Shown here: positions 1-11,955 of the stretch, piece by piece
How positions within the stretch are numbered: position 1 is the first letter of the stretch
Layout of the letters: each line of letters starts with the position of its first letter
Assembly (NCBI GenBank): GCA_036346255.1
Contig: CM070628.1
Location: forward strand, 12,725,840 to 12,789,839
Reading direction: 5' to 3'
DNA length: 64,000 bases
DNA from: Ampelocalamus luodianensis
Taxonomy: Eukaryota; Streptophyta; Magnoliopsida; Poales; Poaceae
The notes under the pieces: generated by a model
Told to the model about the DNA's origin: nothing
Seen by the model: only the letters and a program-made list of their open reading frames with translations
The model's database searches: none
Translations under genes and position numbers: made by a program

Positions 1-1125
1 TATACTTTTTAAATAGAATGATGCACTATACCAGTATTACAGTGCTACTATAGCGTACTAAGGGTTCTGGCCGCTATGTAAGTGGCTGTTTTGGCAAGTA
101 GGTACAGTTATGGGGCTCTGACAAGCTAAAACAACCGCTACAGTGGAGAGCATGTAGCGGGCAACTTCTATATAGAGATGATTTATCTTTCTTTGGCAGT
201 CGTTTATTGCACATCTAACCTTTTCAAAGATTTTTACTACATGTCCTAAACCTGACTTTCCAGAAACGAACAAAAATAATATACTAAATATACAATGGGC
301 CTTCGTATTCCTTCCCTCTGCTTGATAATGACTCTCTCATTGTCCAAGATCTTCATTTAGCTCCTTATGAAGGAAAATGTTGTATAAACCTGATTAGTGG
401 TCACAATCTACAACACTAGGCCCTAAATACTAGGTAAATTCCATTCATCTCTTCCTCAAGAAAATAAAAAGGTAATTTATTTCTGCAAATATGGCAGAGC
501 GTGTTGTGCCTTCTATATGCTATCCTCTATAAAAACATTTCAAAGAAATGCTTCCACAATCCGGTACTAGACACTGCTGGCCAACACTCATTCGCTTGTA
601 TACACCCAAAGCAACAATACACAAACAGCATTATGTTGCACCAGACATTAAATTATATCAATAAGCGTTTATGAGAAAAGATAAGCATAGCTATTTGTTT
701 TCCACAGAAGATCGAGAAATCTTGTTGAATTTCTTTCCACATGATAGGAAATTTTGTTGCAATGGTCCCCGTCAGGCTGTCACACTAATGTTTCAGTGAT
801 TTTGACAGCCACTAACACATGTCAAGCATGTACCCCTTATGCTGCCCTATCTAGATAGAACTGCAAAGGGATTATATACCGTAGAGTCTAGACAGGAAAA
901 GCAAATTTAAGAGTGTATAGTTCAAAAACATTTTTCCTGAACATCTCTACTCTGGTGGCAAGCATAGACCTAAGAAGCATTGCATGGTATAACAAAAGTA
1001 TATAGCACAACATTAAGAAAAAGATCACGAGGAGTCCAGGCATCATCATGAAAAATGGGGAAAACACAGCGGTCGTCAACAGTGAAATCTGTTTCTCTTT
1101 TTTGGCTGGGATCTGCTTTATTCAC
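1..1125 (-). other. Probable intron of the Grx-DEP-DUF547 gene; no exon found
   Basis: The exon ending at 1126 is followed on the minus strand by a GTGAAT donor. Family members carry a further conserved stretch of DUF547 after this point, but I could not find it on the minus strand between here and the left edge. The stretch is AT-rich and has no convincing coding sequence, so it is best read as a long intron with the last exon or exons outside the window. Confidence 0.5.
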
Positions 1126-3624
1126 CTTGGATCTTTGGTCTTTCTGTCCAAAGGGCTTGGCAAGGTTGTATGGTGGCCTTTGGTTGCCACGTAGTATGCC
1201 ATTTTGGATAGCTGACAGTGAATAGGCAAATCCGCCAATGACATACTTAAAATCTCCAAAAAACTTTCTCCTGTCCAGTGGTCCAGCAGGATAACCACAT
1301 GCCACTAATGCATGGATAACCATCATATTGTACAGATTTATGAAGAAAGCGAGCTTTTCTTCACGTGACAAGTCATTAATTTCCACCCTCTGGAGCTCTT
1401 TAGTAGTTCTAATATACCTATGCAAGAAATAGGAGAGTTAGTACAACACAACCATCACCCGTCACAAAAAGAACTAAATCATTAGTATATTCACAAAACA
1501 TGTTATTTATATATTTACAGCATAAAATACATAGAGATAAAGCTCAGACAACATATCGGGGTTTACTCATTACATTGTAAACCTAAACATCTGAATCGAT
1601 TAAAAATTTGTCAGAAGTAGTCAGAACAAGCAATACAATGTTATCCATTGTAAAATCCGCAGGAAAACAATACAATGATTATCCAGTGTACTTTGTCTGT
1701 TGCAAAGTGCAGACCTTTTAAATTCCTCACAACCTTGGATGCTTCTGTAGTCAACATGTCTACCATCTTCAGATACGTAAGCTTCAAAAATGGCATAAGA
1801 CAACACTCGTAACCTTGATGCCACTTCAACAATGGGTTTCGGTGCAACATCAATGATGCCCCTAGGGATGTTGTAGCACTGAGTCATAATTATGGGATCA
1901 TGATCCAGGAAACGATACAACTGATTTCCATCTTCAAGGATATTTTCACTGCAATGCCAGAAGTGTATTAATATTAACAACCTCAAAATATTGTCAATTG
2001 ATACAGATCACAGATGGATATAATAGAAACGAGAACAATACTACAAAATAATTTCAAAAACTTACTCTAGAACATGACGAAAGAAGTGTTTGCTTGCAAG
2101 CTTTCTTCCCAATTCCACCGCCTACATGGACAATATGTATTCATAATTTTTTTATAAAAAAGGTTAAAGCTGTGTACTATATTCTTACAGTAGGGGACTA
2201 AAATAGAATAGATATTCAGTATTCACTTTCCTAAATGCATAATGCGTTCCAAATATACTTATTATAAAATAAGAAAATTTTGCCATCTATAGTTAAATGA
2301 AAAATAGTCTCAAGAATCAGAGAAACCAAGACTAATGGTGTTTGAGAGCCATATGGAAGTACTAGATATAGCATGGCTCAAAAAAGAGTAATTTATTAAC
2401 AAGGGGCCGTAGATATTTTACCTCATCTCTCTCCAAATACTGATCTTCTGATAAGAAGTCTACAGCTTCACTACCAAGAAAGCAGTTGCTAAATCTTCTC
2501 ATTTTGTAAAATCTATCCTTCAGAGTGATGGACTCTCTCATTTTTCTGACAATGGTTGCCAACTCATCCATCTTCCCACTTCCAGATCCATCATCTTCTC
2601 CAGGTAAGGGAGGCAAGGGAGTAGCAGGCGAGGGTTCATCTTTGAAAAGAACACTGATTCTCTCTTCAAGTATACCAGATTCCTCCATTTTCTTCAATTC
2701 AGTTAACCCTCCAATCAGCAGGTCATTGAAATACACTTTTGGTACTGTGGATGACCCAGTATTCTTCTCCAATTCCAACTTTCTACTAGGGAATATGTCA
2801 ATGTTAATCTCAATATACTTGAGCCCTTTCTGGTGCATGAATAACCGTACCATTTTGCAATCTTGACACCCCAGTTTTGTGTATAGGATAATCCTTCCCT
2901 TCACTGTTGGTTGGTCTATCAAACCAGGCACATTTTCATGCCCAGCTTCCCCAGTTACAAAACTATCAAAATCTCGTCCAATTTTAATCAAGTTCAGTGG
3001 ATTCCATGTAGTCCTTTCCTCGGATTTCTGCTGCACCCCTTTTGGTTTAGATTCAGCATCTGAGCCAGGCTTTTCACTATCTATGCTTTCTGAACAATCA
3101 CTCTTGTCATCTTCAACAGAAAAATCATTCTCATCTTTTTTGCCAGAAAGGCGCCGTATAAATGTTGAAACTGCGAAGGCACCCTTTTCCTTAACAAAAT
3201 TCTTTATTGCAGCAGCTTTTTCGTTGAGTACAGACCCCTGAGATTCTGAATCAAGTTCCACAGATTGATAGGAAGAACGCCTCAATTCTTCCATTTCAGG
3301 AACCTCAGTTCCATCAAAAACCGGCTCTTCAGATCTGTCTTCAGCAAGAATCTCTTTCACGGTCTGGTTTGAATTTATAGGCTCCATGACATCTGAGCTT
3401 TCACTTTTATTGATCTGCTCATTAAAATCCTTTTCTGAATCATTGCCCCCATGGATCGACACTTCTGACTCATTGATTAAATTCTCATTTGAAGAATTTT
3501 CTTCTTTTACATTCAACATTTCTGTTTTCCTCAACAAATCCCCTTCATCTTCACCCTTTTCTCCACGATTAGGGGACTCTTCAGTGACAGCAAAAAAATT
3601 CTCATCCTTGTCTCCATTCTCCAT
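1126..3624 (-). CDS. Glutaredoxin-DEP-DUF547 domain protein, partial (3' end outside window)
   Basis: Four exons join in frame with GT-AG borders: 3624-2422, 2121-2066, 1948-1715 and 1417-1126 (595 codons so far). The product has an acidic, low-complexity N-terminus (about residues 1-235), then a glutaredoxin-like fold with a CQDC redox motif at residues 253-256 and a TVPKVYF segment, then a DEP domain (about 360-435) that spans the first three exons, then DUF547 from about residue 498 (motif FFINLYNMMVIHAL). This order is known in plant proteins of unknown role. DEP domains bind membranes or partner proteins, and a function in redox-linked signalling is inference. The start MENGD is chosen because the acidic N-terminus begins there; an in-frame ATG 12 codons upstream (3660) is possible. 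No stop or frameshift is seen, so the gene looks functional. It is incomplete at its 3' end. Confidence 0.88.
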
Positions 3625-4097
3625 GACGCAAGACAAGCTAATCAGTGTACAAAAATTCAAAAACAGCCTTCAGCAGGAAGCCTGTGTGACCATCAAGACA
3701 TGCGAGCAATTATTAAAAGCTAACGAAGAATGGGAAGAACACATTTAGAAGGATAACAGGTCAACTATCCATTGAAGCTTAGGTTAACCGATCAAATACA
3801 ACAGACAAGTGGCACAATGACAAGAAGTACATAATTGAATTTATGATCTACCTTATCATGAAAAGCTTATGCAATTAGGAAATGTTGGCATTTTTGCCCA
3901 TATGGCATATGCCAACACATATGTCACACTGAAAAGAAATGGTGTGCAAACTGAATCTGCCAAGAGACCAAGATGGAAATTCTTTATTCATTTAGATCTT
4001 GTGCATTTCCTCAAGGCACGCCAAGTATCAGTCAGCCACTCAGATGAGTATGCAAGTGAAAGTTCAGTGATTTTAGCGACATAAGCAAACTACATAT

Positions 4098-5062
4098 GCT
4101 AGATCTTGGGATACCCCTATAGTCCACTCTTCTGCCGTTCCCGTGCACGATACGGCACCGATACAGCAATACAGAGGGATACAGCGCGATACGGTATCGC
4201 GGATTATCGGTGGAATTTAGGTTCGAAAATAAATAAACAAAACTCCCGATACATCGTCGATATGCCGCAATACGTTTCCGATACACGAAGCCCAACAACG
4301 TTCATTTGAAAACCCAAGAAAAGCCCAGTCCAAAAAAGCTCAACCCAACATCAAAACTCACAATGTCTCATGACTAACCCTAGCCCCTCCTCCTCTAAGC
4401 CATTTGCCGCCGCCACCCCTCCTCCCTCCGCCGCCCCTCCTCCAAGCCATCCCGATCATCGCCCCTCTCTGTCGCCGTCGCCCCTCCTCCTCCCTCCGCC
4501 GCTCCTCCTCCCTCTCCGCCTCCCCTCCTCCGTCTCCACCGCCCCTCCTCCAAGCCATCCCGACCGTCGCCCCTCCTCCTCCCTCCGCCGCTCCTCCTCC
4601 CTCTCCGCCGCCCCTCCACCACTCTTCCCTCTCTGCTGCTGCCACCACCCCTCTTCCTTTGACACTCCTCCCTCTCCGCCTCCCCTCCGCCCTCCGCTAC
4701 CCCTCAAGGATCCGAGGTCAAGTCACATTTTGACATTTTGTTGGGTAAGTCATCCTTTCTTTTCAGAATTTCTCATATAGCCTGCAACTGCAAATCTGCA
4801 ATTTAATGATTAGTAACAATATTGTCTACATGATTTATTTGCATGGACTGTGGAGGAATTGAGGAGCTTGACCAGCCCAAAAAATGACTATTGGCAAGGA
4901 ATACATTGTTTTCATCAAGGTAATCTTATTGTCTCAATCTCTCGTAGCCTCTATACATTTTTCTCATTTTTAAATGCATATACACTCTCGATGTATCCTT
5001 GTTTTTAGAAAATTGCGTACTGCTGTACCGATATCGTGTATCGGGGCAACATAGGCTAGATC
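4098..5062. mobile_element. Candidate small transposon insertion with 8-bp flanking repeat
   Basis: The octamer GCTAGATC occurs at 4098-4105 and again at 5055-5062. The right end just inside it reads GGGGCAACATAG, so on the minus strand it starts CTATGTTGCCCCGATA, similar to the ends of known plant non-autonomous elements. Several GATACGG/CCGATAC-type motifs lie near both ends. The left terminus (TTGGGATACCCC) is only a weak match, so the inverted repeat is imperfect. Members elsewhere in a genome would be needed to confirm it. Confidence 0.35.
4376..4705. repeat. CTCC/CCG-rich low-complexity tract
   Basis: About 330 bases consist mostly of CTCCTCC, CCTCCGCCG and related pyrimidine-rich triplets on the plus strand. 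Both strands give long open frames (Pro/Ser-rich on one, Gly/Glu/Arg-rich on the other), but these follow from composition and are not genes. The tract sits in the presumed leader intron. Confidence 0.8.
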
Positions 5063-5930
5063 ATTTTAGAGATATCGAATGATATGGATCGCAGGATCAG
5101 TCATCCACTATCTCGGGGAATGCATGCAAGATAGAATGTCCACATCTTAAATTAGTAAATTCTTTTCAATAGTAAATATTGGGTTTGTACTCAGTAAGTT
5201 TTCAGTAGCAGCAAGGACTCTCGAGCGTGTTCTTAATAATATATTCTTTTCACGACTAAATGGAAAGACATGCGAAATGGTGCACCGTTAAACCTCAGCA
5301 ACTACATTGAAAGGATTAACGCAGATGCAAACACGTTGTATCCAATAAATCATGGGGCCAAACGCTGGTACATCACAATAACTTGCCTGCAAAACTTAAA
5401 TAACGCAGCCAATCTGATCCGCCAGACTGCCATTAGATGGTGAATCGTTCACAATTAGCACCGGAGCAAGTACTAATCACCTAACCGCAAGCGATACGCA
5501 CCGTGCCAAGCATGTGCCCACAAGCGGAAACACGGTTATGGATTGAGACACCTCACACGAGACAAACCCTAGAGAAATCTAATCACACACGAAATGCACA
5601 AGCGCGGCGTTCGAATTTCCGACATAAACCACATCGAACTATCCCTCAAAATCATCGCTGAATCCCCAAACTCCAACCATACGCAGCCAACCACAAGTAT
5701 CAAATCACCAAACAGCGCCATAAGCAGCCGCCCATCAACACCACCACAACACGCAAAAACCACATATCAACAGGAAATCACAGATTCCACCCACCGAAAA
5801 ACCGAAAGCACGAGATGATAAACCCTAGCAAAAAAAATCTCCGATAAACCACAGAGGAAGCAGTCTGCAATCGACCGGGAAAAAGAGCCGATTAAACTAT
5901 ATAGCAAAACAAAAGGTACAAACATGAGGA
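5063..5930. other. Unassigned stretch in the leader intron
   Basis: This is AT-rich sequence changing to mixed composition. No gene, RNA or recognisable repeat is seen. It is probably the promoter-proximal part of the 5' intron of the minus-strand gene. Confidence 0.4.
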
Positions 5931-6330
5931 GAAAAGGATGGGAGAAATGGATTCCAATCTGGAGCCTGGAGATCTCGAAACGATGGAACCAATGGACAGA
6001 AACGAAATAAAATCAGGGAAAAGGAGAGGAAAGATTAATCGGGAGACAAGAGAAGGAAGAAAGGGAGAGAGCGGCGGCGTACGCGAGGGTTTAAGCCGCC
6101 CAGCAGCCAACGTTTTTTTTTCTTCGGCGTTTGAGGAGAGGAGATGGATTTGTCTGAGACGGACGCGAGGAGAAGGAAATGAAATGGGGGAGCGGCGGAG
6201 ACCGACCAGGGGATGGATGTAAGAAGCGGGAACCGCGGCCGAGAGAAACTGGCGAGGCGAGGAGGGAAGAGAAAGGGGCCCGGACGTTCCCGCCCACGTG
6301 GGTCTGTGGATGCAGTCTATGGAGTATGGA
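5931..6330 (-). promoter_or_regulatory. Probable 5' leader and core promoter of the Grx-DEP-DUF547 gene
   Basis: On the minus strand, 5931-6110 is rich in TCTC/CTTC runs typical of plant leaders, and GC content rises sharply. Further upstream is a perfect palindrome CCCACGTGGG (6293-6302), whose core is a G-box (CACGTG), a binding site for bZIP and bHLH factors. No clear TATA box is seen. The transcription start is inferred from composition only. Confidence 0.45.
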
Positions 6331-6442
6331 CCACGGGCTTTGACCGAGGCGACCCACAGGGGGCTGTGGGTCTAGCTGAATACGTGGGCCCCTGTCACGA
6401 TCGTGTGCCATGGTCCATGGATAGCCGAGAGAAAGCTTTTTT

Positions 6443-6786
6443 ATTTTTTAATCTATTTTTTAAAAGATATTTTAAAAATAATTGCTCCCTAACTTTATTT
6501 TCATTATGATCCTTTAGTCACCATACTGTGTTGTTATGCCACCGACCGCGGCCTGACCAAACCTCCCACAATAGCCCTCCGAGCCAACACGTGTCTGTTT
6601 TTTTGACTAAATCCTGTCACACCAAGAGAAGTGGTGTAACAACACTCGTTTGCTATGCCGATGTTCATAGCGTAACAGCATGCTTTTGCCATGACACGCG
6701 TTGTAGCGTGGCTAAAATGGTCAGATTTGAAAATAAAGTTAAGGACATGTTATCTTTAAAATATTTTTTAAAAATGGGTTAAAATA
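6443..6786. mobile_element. MITE-like element with about 75-bp imperfect inverted ends
   Basis: The segment near 6443-6520 and the reverse complement of 6707-6786 align over about 75 bases, including the shared blocks TAACTTTATTTTCA and AAAAGATATTTTAAA/AATATTTTAAAGATA. The centre is GC-richer and has no open frame. I could not define a target duplication, so the superfamily is open. It lies about 170 bases left of the MULE. Confidence 0.5.
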
Positions 6787-6943
6787 GCAGATAGACGGAC
6801 TCCTCTCTCAAAAATAAAAAAGAGAAAAAAAAGTAGAGACTCTGGCATGTTTAAAACTACAAACAAAATTTACCAGACAAAATATCGATCTAGTATAGGT
6901 TCATGATGTTAAACTAAACCAGCAGACAAAATATGATGATACT

Positions 6944-6953
6944 ATCTGTGGTT
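6944..6953. repeat. Left target-site duplication of the MULE (ATCTGTGGTT)
   Basis: ATCTGTGGTT occurs here and again at 48143-48152, in each case directly outside the inverted ends of the 41-kb structure. A length of 9-10 bases is typical for Mutator-superfamily insertion. Confidence 0.8.
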
Positions 6954-7197
6954 GATTTTTTTTTCCGAAATAATCTTTTTTTATTCAGAATTACAGCAAT
7001 AATACCATTTTTTTTACATAAATGACCTCGTTCGCCGTACGGTTGGGCAACTTGGTATAGTCGCCCAACCAGAGTGCGACACGTGTGCGAATCGGTCAAC
7101 GAAACGGCGATTTCACCCACCGAGGCATTGTCGCCATACGGCTTGGCGATATTACCCTAGTCGTCAAATCGTATGGCGACTAGGTTTCGTCTGGGCC
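6954..7197 (+). repeat. Left terminal inverted repeat of the MULE (interrupted)
   Basis: It begins GATTTTTTTTTTCCGAAATA and matches the reverse complement of the right end over at least 150 bases, including shared blocks TTTTTATTCAGAATT, ACATAAATGACCTCG, TTGGTATAGT and CCAACCAGAGTGCGACAC. It holds two hairpins: GGTTGGGCAA against TCGCCCAACC (7041-7070), and an 11-base perfect pair GTCGCCATACG (7130-7140) and CGTATGGCGAC (7170-7180). The Tat element inserted at 7198; the remainder of this end continues after 30928. Confidence 0.8.
7193..7197. repeat. TSD GGGCC, left side of the Tat element
   Basis: GGGCC lies directly before the LTR start TGTCGACG and recurs at 30924-30928 directly after the other LTR. 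This 5-bp duplication shows the whole interval 7198-30923 entered as one element. Confidence 0.8.
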
Positions 7198-7867
7198 TGT
7201 CGACGATCAAGTTGCCGATCTTACAATAAATGGAAAAAAGAGAGAATGACGTGGGAAATCTTGGGATTACAATGGGACTGCTCTTTATTAGTATGAACTG
7301 AGATTTTACAAGGGGTGTATCCTGACAGAATGACGGACTACTTTTTAGAGTACAAGACAATGCTTCTTTCTTTCTATCTTCTGATGATCTGATCTTTCTG
7401 ATGATCTGATCCCCCCTTCTTTGATCCGCCCAGGTTCCATCTTTAAATAGCCCTCGAAGAGGTGGCAGTTACTTCCGGAGAAGGCGCCTGATGCGAAGCG
7501 TTGCGTCTGGTCGAAGTCAAGTGATGGTTGATACAGAATCAACCGTTTGGCGGTTATATGTCTATGAAGCATATAACCGCACGGAGGTTATTTACTGGTG
7601 TGTCTTGGATAAGATACGTCGTATGGAATATGCACGTGTTCCATTCATCATACGGTAGAGAATATACCTTGGAATCAGTTCTTACCTTCTACGAGCAGTT
7701 CTCTTGGTCGGAGGCTTGGCTTGGGCCTTCGTCCGACCAGGGTACCCATTATGTAACCTCTGGAATCTCTACGACCAGTGAGGTCGTGCACCTCAAAGGT
7801 TACGACCATGAAGACGTATGGTCTTTTATATATTAAAGATAATATATAGAGGTTTTAATCCTCGTCA
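7198..7867 (-). repeat. 3' LTR of the Tat element (670 bp)
   Basis: It starts TGTCGACGATC and ends CCTCGTCA on the plus strand, and matches 30267-30923 end to end. Just inside, on the minus strand, is a purine-rich tract (AGTTCGGGGGCTAGC, near 7868-7885) that would prime plus-strand synthesis, which marks this as the 3' LTR. Confidence 0.85.
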
Positions 7868-8183
7868 GCTAGCCCCCGAACTTTAAATGAATAGGTCATG
7901 TGAACACCTTTCTTCCGATGAAATCGTATCGGGATGACGCTATTAAATACAAAGGCATTTGAAGCGGTTTGTATTCACTTTAAAGTTGAGAACTTTGCCT
8001 TGGGATTTGAAGAGTTTCGTGTCCGTTGGACTTTTGAGTAACTCCTTATTACGGTTTAGGATTTAGAAGCTTATAAAACCCTTTGTAAACTTAAGGTTTT
8101 TTCACTTCCTCCTTTCTTTTCTCATCTTAGAGTAAAACTACCTCCGACCTCCTTTGCTTTTCTCACCCAAAAAGAACCTAACC

Positions 8184-10074
8184 ATGTCGAACCAAATCAC
8201 CAACTGGTCGGTTTCTGACCTAAGTGAGAAAAAGTTGGAGAATCTAGAGAAGATCTGGATGCTCCCCAGCAAGGATGTGATTTCTTGGAGATCCGCGTTT
8301 GGGGAACATTCCCCGAGCAGTGAAGATGGAGAAATTCATGTTTTTCTCGCATATATCGAATGCGGATTTCGGCTACCAATTCACTCCTTCCTTCCTCAAG
8401 TTTTGGAGTATTATGGAGTTGAATTGGTGAATCTGGCTCCCAATGCCATCGCCAATCTCAGTATTTTTATCTATCTCTGCGAAGCGTACTTGGGGATTCC
8501 AGCAGATCTGGATCTATTCAGGTACTACTACAGGATGACAAAGTCCGGAAAGGCGATTGGGACGCCTGGAGAGTGCACCTTGCGTCTCCATGATGGAAAA
8601 GCTGATGAGTATATTTTTATGTACTCAAAATCTTTGTGGTCGTCGTGGAAGAAGAGTTGGTTCTATATGAAGATCACGAAGAAAGACGACCTTTATTATT
8701 CAGTAAGAAGCGGTCGAGAATCCGAGATGGCGCTCCTCTACAGAGAAAGGGGAAATGTAGGAAATGGGTGAAGCAATCAAGCTTCTTAGTGTCAAAGGTC
8801 TAACATCTTGGCATGTGGTGAAGGATTTTTCCACACGCCGGGTTAGCCATTTGAAGGCCCGAGCACATAAGATGCTCTGGTACATTGGTCGTGATGATAC
8901 GACCAGAGACTCTAAAGATGGTAAGCCATTTTGAGGATTCCGACCAGTTTACCTATTTTAGTTGATTATTTCTTAACTCTTTCATTTTACCTTTACAGCT
9001 CTATCTACTGATGAGATTAGAAGCCGGATCAAGATGATCTGCGCCGGAGAGCCTGGCGATAAGGCTAGTTTTCCTCGGATCTTAGCGGTCGTTTCCGCTG
9101 AAGAGAGGATTGAAAGACTTAAGGTAAAAACATCAACTGTTGTCTTGTTATCGTACATATTATTTTTGATCGGTATACCATAAATCCTCTTTGATGTGTA
9201 GTCGGTTGGGTTGAGAATCAACAAGGTCACTGAGAGATGTGAGCCTTCCAGAGGTAGGTAACCGAACACAAATAATATTTTGGATAAATTATGTTTATCG
9301 CCTAACTTTCTTTGATGATGAATTTAGGCGGTCGTCGTACCTTCCAGCAAGGTCACTGAGAACCCTCCAGTGACTACTGAGTCCACTGTTGTGGAGGTCG
9401 ACGAATCTACATCTACTGACCCGGCAATCAGGGACCTCGACCAAATGGTTGCGGATATCGCTTCTGATTTCCGATCAGTGGATGTGCAAGACCTAGTCAA
9501 CCCTACCGGTTTAAAACCGGTGAGACCAGTTGATAGGAAGAGGAAGGCTAGCGCAACGAATTTTAGTTCGATGCGCTATAAGGGTAAATTCAGAAAAACA
9601 ACAAGGTATATATATAAAATGAAGAGGTCGTATTTATACATACCTTGGATCTTCCTTACCTTCTATCTTTCTCGTTTTAGATCTTCTGGTGTTCCGGTCG
9701 TGTCCGACCAGAGCACCCCTCGGGAAGAAGTTCCTGAGGTAAAGGTGGTCGTGAAGGCTCCTGACCAGGATACTCCTAAAGCAAAAACTACCGAGGATGA
9801 TGAAGTAGCAAAAGAAGCCCCGAGCGGGTTTCAAAGATCTCGCTCAGATCCTCTAGTAATCCTTACTCCATCTCCTGAGGTAGTCATCCCAGAGATGCCC
9901 AACAAGTTCCACCTCCCATCGAGAATGTTCCTCGGGCTAACAAGTTCCCTTTTGTCCCGATTTATCGAGGATAAGGAACTTGACGGCTCGGGAAGATATC
10001 GGATCGTCAAATTGAGATGGATCCAAATTTGATTTTTGCCGATTATAACGATGTGGTAATCAAGGTTAGTATTC
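8184..10074 (+). CDS. Spliced antisense ORF of the Tat element (gypsy-type transposase_28-like)
   Basis: This gene runs opposite to gag-pol and lies between pol and the 3' LTR. The first exon encodes MSNQITNWSVSDLSEKKLEN and a globular region with AYIECGFRLP, FLPQVLEYYGVELVNLAPN and FIYLCEAYLGIPADLDLFRY, typical of the domain annotated in plants as putative gypsy-type transposon protein. Exons with good borders are about 8184-8920 (one frame slip near 8760, after which the sense resumes as GEAIKLLSVKGLTSWHVVKD), 8999-9123, 9202-9253, 9328-9580 and 9681-10074. Further in-phase remnants rich in Lys and Glu (coiled-coil-like) continue to about 10960. Tat-group antisense ORFs are known; their function is not. 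The coding region is better preserved than the element's pol. Confidence 0.72.
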
Positions 10075-11955
10075 CACGACCGTGTTAATCTTTTGAAGTT
10101 CCTTTGAAAACTTACAAAGTATGTGTTTTTGTAGCACTGTCGAGAATTATCTTCGTGGTCGAAGGGTGACCAATGAATCTGTAATTTGGAGCAAAAGCAC
10201 TCCGAATTGAAAAATAAGAACTTTTCTCTTTTGTTTATCTTCTGTGTTTTATCTATCCATCCTTCTCCTTAACTTAATTCTTTCTATCATCTTTGTGATT
10301 TAGAAAAATTAAAGAAGAGGTCGCGCTAAGGAAGCCATGATAATAAAACTTAAAGAAGAGAACCAAAATAAAGACCAGTCAATTGAGCATGCAATGACCA
10401 GCAAAAGAAGTTTTCGACTCTGTGAGAGAAAATCAAAGGTTTCGGTCGTAGACTTAACCAAGACTCTCTTATTCTAAAAGAGTATATTAGCCTCTTTCTT
10501 CTTTATCTACTCGTGCGAAAAATCGAAGCACTTGAACGAGCGGAAAAGACCTCGATTTTGAGCGTGGCCAAAAGCGACCCTTGTATTTGGCCTTGATGAG
10601 AAGATCACGCCCTTAACAAAATGATCTTTGATATGGGATCAGGATCAAGCTTGCCTTCATTAGGAGATCCAACGGAAAAGATGATCTACTTTGGTCAACA
10701 CGGAAGATCCAAAGGCACGCTCAAAACTATGAAGGAAAACCATACCTGCACAATGCAGAAGCTATTGTAATGGAGTTAGTGTTGCTTTAGCAAAATTAAA
10801 GGCTTCCGACCCTCTGTTAGTCTTAAAGCTGTGGAAGAGGACTTCGATCGCTCAAAGTGAAGCAACAAAACTTCTCGAGGAAGTAAGACCTCTCGAGAGA
10901 AAGTTGCGAAGAAATGGAAGTCGGATCTCCATCACATAGCGACCATCCGTGGTCTCAACATGTAAATGAATGTAACTTTAGACGATGTAAAAGAAAACTT
11001 ACCTTTTATCAAAGAAGATCCGCTTTGTCTTATTAATGTTGTTAAATACTCATATATCTCCTAGCCCCGATCGCTTATGTTAGTAGATGAACGTTACTAA
11101 AAGAAAGCAGAGACCTGTAATTGAGTAATAACGATGACCATGGTAAGAGTCTTGATAATGTGTATAACAATGATCTAGGAAATACTAGGAAATCATGTGG
11201 TGGAACCAAGCGACGACTTACGCTAGTCTAGATTTTGCCCATTATCAAGTACTATGGAATACCACTTGTAGTCGAAGACATAACAAAGACTAGATCTTGC
11301 TTATAAGAAGATATGCATTAAGAATGTATGCAAGAAATGAAATGAAGAGATAAGTACCGTTGTTTAGGAAATATTCGGATCAGTCGTATCGAATCTTAAG
11401 AATCAAGATTTGTAAAATATTTCGCAAACGTGCTCATTCTCAAATCCGATCGGCGGCGAGGATCGTAGGAAAAGGACCGTCACTAGAAGCTCCTTCCAGC
11501 AAGCGGGACCACGTGCGAGAGGAGAGACTTCGACCAGAGGCTTTCGTGTCCGACCAAGAGCCAAACTTGATTAGAACGAGAATGTTGAAATAAAATAACA
11601 ATCGTCAATTTCAAGAAACGAAAGCCAAGTAAATCGTCTGAGTTGGTACTCCTTATACTCGTATGACTCTTTAAGAAAAGAATGTCCGGTCGTGAATGTG
11701 TATCATTGAAGCAATGATCACGGCTAAAACCAATGTGATTGGTGACATTTAAGTCAACAACCATGAGTAGTGGAGATCCCAAAGAAGGAATATCGGAGAG
11801 AATGAGAGTCTTCTCCGACCAACCAGTAACGGGAATGGCATACGACCAGATGCAACAAATAATAAGTATAAACAACTATACTTATCATTTTTAAGGAAAA
11901 TCATCTTTATTGAAGAAAAAAAATAAAAATAAAAATGAAATACATGAAATTAAAC
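10075..11955 (+). other. Antisense-ORF tail remnants and spacer in the Tat element
   Basis: From about 10305 to 10960 there are Lys/Glu-rich fragments in shifting frames that look like the coiled-coil end of the antisense ORF. From about 10960 to 11955 I see no coding signal. This corresponds to the long noncoding spacer expected between integrase and the antisense gene. Confidence 0.45.

Larger units (their letters stand above)
3640..5930 (-). other. Probable 5'-UTR intron of the Grx-DEP-DUF547 gene
   Basis: Between the coding start at 3624 and the GC-rich leader near 5.9-6.1 kb there is no open frame with protein character. On the minus strand an acceptor-like ATTAG lies about 14 bases before the ATG, as expected for an intron in the 5' leader. 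I could not place the donor. The interval contains a pyrimidine-rich low-complexity tract (4376-4705) and a candidate small insertion (4098-5062). Confidence 0.5.

Noticed and set aside
2525..3748. Plus-strand open frames opposite the Grx-DEP-DUF547 exon
   Set aside because: Shadows of the real minus-strand exon; no start context, domain or promoter.
4358..4780. Overlapping long open frames on both strands (Pro/Ser-rich and Gly/Arg-rich)
   Set aside because: They follow from the CTCC/CCG low-complexity tract, are open in several frames at once and have no domain.
5892..6509. Open frames on both strands near the gene promoter
   Set aside because: Composition-driven frames in a GC- and pyrimidine-rich leader; no similarity recognised.
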